A stretch of 64,000 nt of DNA from Paraburkholderia sp. D15 (lineage in GTDB: Bacteria; Pseudomonadota; Gammaproteobacteria; Burkholderiales; Burkholderiaceae). The stretch's first letter is position 1. Each line of letters begins with the position of its first letter. The notes under the pieces are model-generated. The model was not told where the DNA came from. It saw nothing but the letters and a program-made list of their open reading frames with translations, and did no database searches. The stretch is taken from the NCBI RefSeq assembly GCF_029910215.1, contig NZ_CP110395.1, positions 2,170,001 through 2,234,000 of the forward strand. Direction: 5' to 3'. Shown piece after piece: positions 59,633 to 64,000 of the stretch. Position numbers and translations under genes: made by a program.

Positions 59633-61864
59633 ATGACGACACTGCCGCAACCGCACCTCGATGTGCATTTCAACGCGCATGCCACCTCGTCCGGCACACG
59701 CCTCGCCTCTGACGAAATCGCCGACGATGCCGTCGACGAAAAAACCGATGCCGCCCTGCTCGCCCGATTCGCCGATGTCTTCGACCGCATCGCGGCCGGC
59801 GCGGTAGCGCGCGAGCAGCAGCGCGAACTCGCGCACGACGCCGTGCAATGGCTGCGCGAAGCGGGCTTCCATGCGTTGCGCGTACCGCGACGTTACGGCG
59901 GCAGCGGCGTCACGCTGCCGCAATTCTTCAGGCTGCTGGTGCGCCTGGGCGAAGCGGATTCGAATCTGCCGCAGATTCTGCGGCTCAACTTCGGCTTCGT
60001 CGAAAACCGTTTGGAGAACGATGATGAAACGACGCGCGAGCGCTGGCTCACGCGCGTGGCGAACGGCGAGCTGGTCGGCGCGGCGCTGTCGGAACGCAGC
60101 GCATCGACGCACAACTCCGTCACGCTGACGCGCGCGCCGCACGACGCAAACCGCTGGCTGCTGAACGGCGAGAAGTACTACAGCACCGGTTCGCTGTACG
60201 CCGACTGGATCAACGTCAACGCGCACGACGGCGACTACGACGTCAACCTGATGGTGCGCGGCGACGCGCCGGGCGTCGAACGGATCGACGACTGGGACGG
60301 CTTCGGGCAGCGGCTGACCGCGAGCGGCACGACGCGCTTCACCGACGTCGAGGTCACGGCAGAGCAGATTCTGCTGCGGCATCGCCTGTCGGCGCCGCAA
60401 CGCGACACCTTCCAGATCGCGTTCTATCAGAACGTGCATCTCGCGACGCTGGCCGGCATCGCCCGCGCGGCGCTGCGTGATGCGACCGCGTTCGCGCGTG
60501 CGCATACCCGCACGTTCGGCGTGCCCGGCAAGTCGAGTCCGCGCGACAACCCGCTGGTGCAGCGCGTGATCGGGCGGATCGCGAGTCTCGCGTATTCGGC
60601 GCAGAGTCTCGTGGCAACGCTCGCCGAAAGTCTGGAGCGCGTGTCGCGATTGCGCGCGGCGAATGCATCGACGCAAGAGGATTACGTCGCGCTCGATATC
60701 GAGGCATACCAGGCGCAACAGACGGTGATCGCCCAGGTGCTCGAAGCGACCACCCTGCTGTTCGAAGTGGGCGGCGCATCGGCCACCAGCGAACGCTTGC
60801 GGCTCGACCGTCACTGGCGCAATGCACGCGTGATCTCGTCGCACAATCCGGCGATCCAGCGCGAGCAGGCAGTCGGCGCGTTCTATCTGAACGGTACCGC
60901 GCCCAGCGAGCGGTTCAGTCTTGCGCATCGGCGGGATGAGGTGTCGTCGAGCGCGCCATCGGCGGCTAGCTCGCGCGAGGTGTCGAGCGGCGAGCCGGGC
61001 ACGTGCGCCCCGTTCGCAGTCGAACGGCTGCAAGGCGCCGCGCTCGGCGCCGAGGTGCGCGGTCTCGACGCCACGCGCGAGCTGGCCGCGCATCAACTGC
61101 TCGCCCTCAGGCAAGGGCTGCTCGATCATCGCATCCTCGTGTTTCGCGGCCAGCAACTGGACGACCCGCAGTTCCGTCGCCTCGCCACGTATTTCGGCTC
61201 GGTCTACACGCCGCCGCGCAATGCGCCGGTGCTCGGCTCCGATGCGGCCGGCGTGGTGCCCGACATCGTCGTCGTATCGAACGTCGACGACGGTCTGCTC
61301 GGCAATCACGATCTGCCCGCGCATTCGGATCATCACTGGACGCCGGAACCGTCGTCGGGCTCGCTGCTGTACGCGCTCGAAGTGCCCGGCGACGGCGGCG
61401 ACACGAGCTGGACCGACCTGGTGGCCGCGTACGAAGCACTCGATGAAGCGACCCGCGAGCATATCGACACGCTCAAGCTGATCACCTACAACCCGTTCCT
61501 GCGCCGCAAGTTTCCGCTCGACGGCGGCGCGCCGCTGTACCGCACGCCGGACATCGCGCCGCTCGAACCGTGGGTCGCGCATCCGCTCGCGCGCACGCAT
61601 CCGCACAGCGGCAAGCGTCTGCTGTATCTCGGCGCGCGCACCGAGGTCGAGATCGTCGATTACGACCCCGTGGCCGGTGCGGCGCTGATCGAACGCCTGC
61701 GTGCGCATCTGGCGTCGCCGCGCTTCGTCTATACGCATCGCTGGCAGGCGGGCGATATCGTCTACTGGGACAATCAGGCCACCCTGCACGCGCGCACGGA
61801 ATTCGATCCTTCGCAGCGGCGCGTGCTCAAGCGCATCAGCCTGGCGGGGAGCCGGCCGTTTTGA
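59633..61864 (+). CDS. Fusion protein: DszC/SfnB-like flavin monooxygenase joined to TauD/TfdA dioxygenase
   Basis: 743 residues from the ATG at 59633 (an upstream in-frame ATG at 59558 is possible). Residues ~30-430 are a full acyl-CoA-dehydrogenase-fold monooxygenase of the DszC/SfnB group: FHALRVPRRYGGSGVTLPQF, GAALSERSAS, WLLNGEKYYSTGSLYADWI, DDWDGFGQRLTASGTTRF and the SfnB-like end RLRLDRHWRNARVISSHNP. A Ser-rich linker (~430-455) leads to a complete TauD/TfdA domain: GAEVRGLD, DHRILVFRGQQL, iron ligands His564-Ser-Asp566 (AHSDHHW), distal His719 (QATLHAR) and the 2-oxoglutarate Arg in VLKRISLAG. Both active sites look intact. It is divergent from cysE. Likely role: oxidative release of sulfur from an organosulfur compound. 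Confidence 0.88.
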   Translation: MTTLPQPHLDVHFNAHATSSGTRLASDEIADDAVDEKTDAALLARFADVFDRIAAGAVAREQQRELAHDAVQWLREAGFHALRVPRRYGGSGVTLPQFFRLLVRLGEADSNLPQILRLNFGFVENRLENDDETTRERWLTRVANGELVGAALSERSASTHNSVTLTRAPHDANRWLLNGEKYYSTGSLYADWINVNAHDGDYDVNLMVRGDAPGVERIDDWDGFGQRLTASGTTRFTDVEVTAEQILLRHRLSAPQRDTFQIAFYQNVHLATLAGIARAALRDATAFARAHTRTFGVPGKSSPRDNPLVQRVIGRIASLAYSAQSLVATLAESLERVSRLRAANASTQEDYVALDIEAYQAQQTVIAQVLEATTLLFEVGGASATSERLRLDRHWRNARVISSHNPAIQREQAVGAFYLNGTAPSERFSLAHRRDEVSSSAPSAASSREVSSGEPGTCAPFAVERLQGAALGAEVRGLDATRELAAHQLLALRQGLLDHRILVFRGQQLDDPQFRRLATYFGSVYTPPRNAPVLGSDAAGVVPDIVVVSNVDDGLLGNHDLPAHSDHHWTPEPSSGSLLYALEVPGDGGDTSWTDLVAAYEALDEATREHIDTLKLITYNPFLRRKFPLDGGAPLYRTPDIAPLEPWVAHPLARTHPHSGKRLLYLGARTEVEIVDYDPVAGAALIERLRAHLASPRFVYTHRWQAGDIVYWDNQATLHARTEFDPSQRRVLKRISLAGSRPF

Positions 61865-61924
61865 TGAAGCGGATCAGCCGCGCGTGCACACTGTGCATGC
61901 GCGGCCGGTCTGTCGGCTGGTCTG

Positions 61925-63019
61925 TCAATCAGCGGCCGGAATCCACGCTGCCGTCGCGGCATCGCTCGAACGGAACGCCGGAAATTTCTCGCCCAGTTCC
62001 GCAATCGTCTTGATGTTGTTCTTCACCAGATCGTCGCGCGTGATCAGCGTCGGCTTGACGACGATCCGGTGCGCCGGCGTTTGCCCCGCGAGCAGCAACG
62101 CGGCGGCACGCACCGAGACCGCGCCGACCACGGCGGGGTTGGTCGCCGCCGTCGCCACCCACGCGCTGTTCGGCGCGCGGATCGCCTCGATATCGGACGT
62201 CGATATATCCGCGCTGTAAATACGCAGCTTCGACGCGAGATTCGCCTCGTCGGCGGCGAGTTTCGCGCCGCGCGCGAATTCGTCGTATGGCGCGAACACC
62301 ACGCGAATCTCGGGATGCGCGCGATACGCGGCGGCCGCCTGATTCGCGACCGATTGCGCGATCGGATTGTCCACCGTGCCCCAGCGCGCCTTCTCCTGCA
62401 CCTGCGGATGGGCGGCCTTGAAGTCGCGCCACACCGCGTCGCGCCGGTCGAGCGGCGCGAAACCCGCGACATACACGTAACCGGCGGCGAAGCGATCGCC
62501 GTTGTCCTTCACCGCCTGGTCGAGCAGCAGCGACGCGAGATCGTGGTCGCTCTGCTCGATCTGCGGCACCTTCGGGTTGCCGAGATCGACGTCGAACGCG
62601 ACCACCTTGATGCCTTTGTCGAGCGCGCGCTGCACCACGTCCTTCAGCGATTCGGGCAAGCCGTGATTGACGATGATCGCCGACACGCCAAGGCTGATCG
62701 CCTGCTGGATCTGCTCGCGCTGTTCGGCCGCATCCTGACGGCCTTCGTAAATGCGCAGGTCGATGCCGAGCGCCTTCGCCTGCTTCTGCGCACCCGCTTC
62801 GTAAGCCTGGAAGAAGTCGCCGGTCGACAGATAGTTGACCAGCGCGACCTTCACGCCGCCCTTGTCGAACGGCGCGGGCGCGCCCTTCAGCGGCGCGGCT
62901 TGGGCCGTGGCGCTCACCGTGGCCATCAAGGCCGCGCCGGTCACCAAGGTAGCGGCGGCGACGGCGAGCGTCGCCGGTCTGAGCTTCAGGTCCAGCGTGC
63001 GACGAAGAAACGATTTCAT
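61925..63019 (-). CDS. Sugar-type periplasmic binding protein (Peripla_BP_4)
   Basis: 364 residues from the ATG at 63019 with GGAG upstream. Signal region LAVAAATLVTGAALMATVSATAQA. Ribose-binding-protein fold: KVALVNYLSTGDFFQAYEAGAQKQAKALGIDLRIY, EQREQIQQAISLGVSAIIVNHG, GIKVVAFDVDLGNPKVPQIEQSDHDLASLLLDQAVK. The ligand is more likely an unusual organosulfur or sulfated compound than a sugar, because it is flanked by two flavin monooxygenases of the sulfur type. No permease or ATPase lies in the window; they may lie just beyond its end. Confidence 0.85.
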   Translation of the reverse strand: MKSFLRRTLDLKLRPATLAVAAATLVTGAALMATVSATAQAAPLKGAPAPFDKGGVKVALVNYLSTGDFFQAYEAGAQKQAKALGIDLRIYEGRQDAAEQREQIQQAISLGVSAIIVNHGLPESLKDVVQRALDKGIKVVAFDVDLGNPKVPQIEQSDHDLASLLLDQAVKDNGDRFAAGYVYVAGFAPLDRRDAVWRDFKAAHPQVQEKARWGTVDNPIAQSVANQAAAAYRAHPEIRVVFAPYDEFARGAKLAADEANLASKLRIYSADISTSDIEAIRAPNSAWVATAATNPAVVGAVSVRAAALLLAGQTPAHRIVVKPTLITRDDLVKNNIKTIAELGEKFPAFRSSDAATAAWIPAAD

Positions 63020-63099
63020 CCGATGATCTCCAACCCGTTGAGCGATGTAGTGATGGTTCGACGATGGTTCGATGATGGTTCGATGCTCAGGCGAGGCAG

Positions 63100-64000
63100 T
63101 TAATCCGCCGCTACCGCCGCGCGCGTGTGCGGCGTGTGCTGCGTGCCGTGTGTACGATAGGCTGCGCCCGGATGCGGCTCGGCCAGCCGCGGCCCCTTGC
63201 CGTGCAGTTTTTCGCGCAGCGAGCCCTGCGCGTAATCGGTCTTGTAGACGCCGCGCCGTTGCAGTTCCGGCACGACCAGGTCGACGAAGTCCGTGAAGGT
63301 TTCGTGGGTCACCGCATAGGCGAGATTGAAGCCGTCCACGTCGGTCTCCTCGACCCACGACTGCAACTCGTCGGCGATCTCCTCGGGGCTGCCCACGGAC
63401 AACGGTCCCAGTCCGCCAATGCCGCCCCACTTCGCGATTTCGCGCACGGTCCACACGCGCGTTGGGTCCGCGCTCGACAGCGCCTCCACCGCGGATTGCA
63501 CCGCGTTGCTCTCGACATGGCGCAACGGCTCGTCGAGGTCGTACTTCGACAGATCGATGCCGGTCCAGCCGGACATCAGCGCGAGCGCGCCCTCGTCGCT
63601 GGCATCGCGGCGATAGTCGGCGTGTTTCGCGTGCGCTTCGGCGGAGGTCTTGCCGGTGATCACGGTGTGCAGATTGAAGATCAGCACGTCGTGCGGATCG
63701 CGGCCGAACGATTTCACGCGCGCCCGGATATCGGCGACGAAGTTTTTGAGGATCGTGCGCGACGGCGCGGCGATGAAGATGCACTCGGCGTGCTGGGCGG
63801 CGAAGTCCTTGCCGCGCTTCGATGCACCGGCCTGATACAGCACCGGCGTGCGCTGCGGCGACGGCTCGCACAGGTGAATGCCAGGCACGTCGAAATACGG
63901 CCCGCGATGGCGGATCGGATGCACCTTCGACGGTTCGGTGAACACGTGACGCGCGGTGTCGCGCACTACCGCGTCGTCTTCCCACGACGCTTCCCACAGC
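63100..64000 (-). CDS. NtaA/SnaA/DszA-family flavin monooxygenase, second copy, cut by the window end
   Basis: The C-terminal ~300 residues of an LLM monooxygenase whose N terminus lies outside the window. TEPSKVHPIRHRGPYFDVPGIHLCEPSPQRTPVLYQAG, GTGITGLDLSKYDLDEPLRH-type region (DLSKYDLDEPLRHVESNAVQ), and VDGFNLAYAVTHETFTDFVDLVVPELQ are shared with the copy at 45937-47295. It stops 81 bases before the periplasmic binding protein gene on the same strand, so the two are probably one transcript. Confidence 0.85.
   Translation of the reverse strand, partial: LWEASWEDDAVVRDTARHVFTEPSKVHPIRHRGPYFDVPGIHLCEPSPQRTPVLYQAGASKRGKDFAAQHAECIFIAAPSRTILKNFVADIRARVKSFGRDPHDVLIFNLHTVITGKTSAEAHAKHADYRRDASDEGALALMSGWTGIDLSKYDLDEPLRHVESNAVQSAVEALSSADPTRVWTVREIAKWGGIGGLGPLSVGSPEEIADELQSWVEETDVDGFNLAYAVTHETFTDFVDLVVPELQRRGVYKTDYAQGSLREKLHGKGPRLAEPHPGAAYRTHGTQHTPHTRAAVAAD

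Noticed and set aside
59318..61789. Upstream ~820 residues of the long minus-strand frame that ends in cysE
   Set aside because: It lies opposite the monooxygenase-dioxygenase fusion, has shadow composition, and cysE has its own GTG start with a good ribosome site at 59317.

Overview
The window is GC-rich, densely coded and typical of a Burkholderia-type betaproteobacterium, most likely Paraburkholderia or Burkholderia. The evidence is the codon bias, duplicated LysR-regulated catabolic operons, trimeric-type porins, a vgrG island and many organosulfur monooxygenases. This is an inference from content; no rRNA or other marker gene is present. I saw no tRNA, rRNA, CRISPR array or replication origin.

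Layout. 0-3.2 kb: a membrane histidine kinase (cut by the window start), two receiver-domain regulators and an Amj-type lipid II flippase. 3.4-6.6 kb: a lower-GC patch of small orphan proteins, several resembling immunity proteins, ending in a GNAT acetyltransferase. 6.9-11.5 kb: an AraC regulator, a lipoprotein, a small membrane protein, a barstar-like inhibitor and an LprI-domain protein. 12.0-16.4 kb: TonB-dependent receptor, PnuC-family vitamin transporter and APH-fold kinase, which together read as uptake and phosphorylation trapping of a vitamin-like compound. 16.5-23.8 kb: M14-family deacylase, GNAT, two luciferase-like monooxygenases, a fused permease/ATPase with a His-rich tail and a Tat-exported binding protein. 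This gene set matches the S-substituted cysteine salvage logic known from Bacillus (N-acetylate, oxidise off the S-substituent, deacetylate).

23.8-32.8 kb: an orphan T6SS effector island with a DUF3828 protein, VgrG, a muramidase-type effector, two paralogous exported putative immunity proteins with duplicated flanking DNA, and an ISNCY-like insertion sequence followed by a stray copy of its own left end. 32.8-35.5 kb: a UvrA-type ABC ATPase. 35.6-42.7 kb: a LysR gene divergent from a five-gene operon (symporter, class V aminotransferase, M20 amidohydrolase, binding protein, porin). 42.8-45.5 kb: DinB-like protein, alpha/beta hydrolase and a Ser-rich lipoprotein with a clear terminator.

45.9-64 kb is rich in organosulfur genes. 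It holds an NtaA/DszA-like monooxygenase with two SfnB/DszC-like flavin monooxygenases, a split ChrA pair, an MHS transporter with an alpha/beta hydrolase and a C45 acyltransferase-like enzyme under a divergent LysR, an SsuA-like binding protein with serine acetyltransferase CysE, and a sugar-type binding protein with a second NtaA/DszA-like monooxygenase that runs off the window end. Between them lies a single 743-residue protein joining a DszC/SfnB-like flavin monooxygenase to a complete TauD/TfdA 2-oxoglutarate dioxygenase. That fusion is the most unusual object here. The putative flavin reductase and the SsuB/SsuC partners these systems would need are not in the window.
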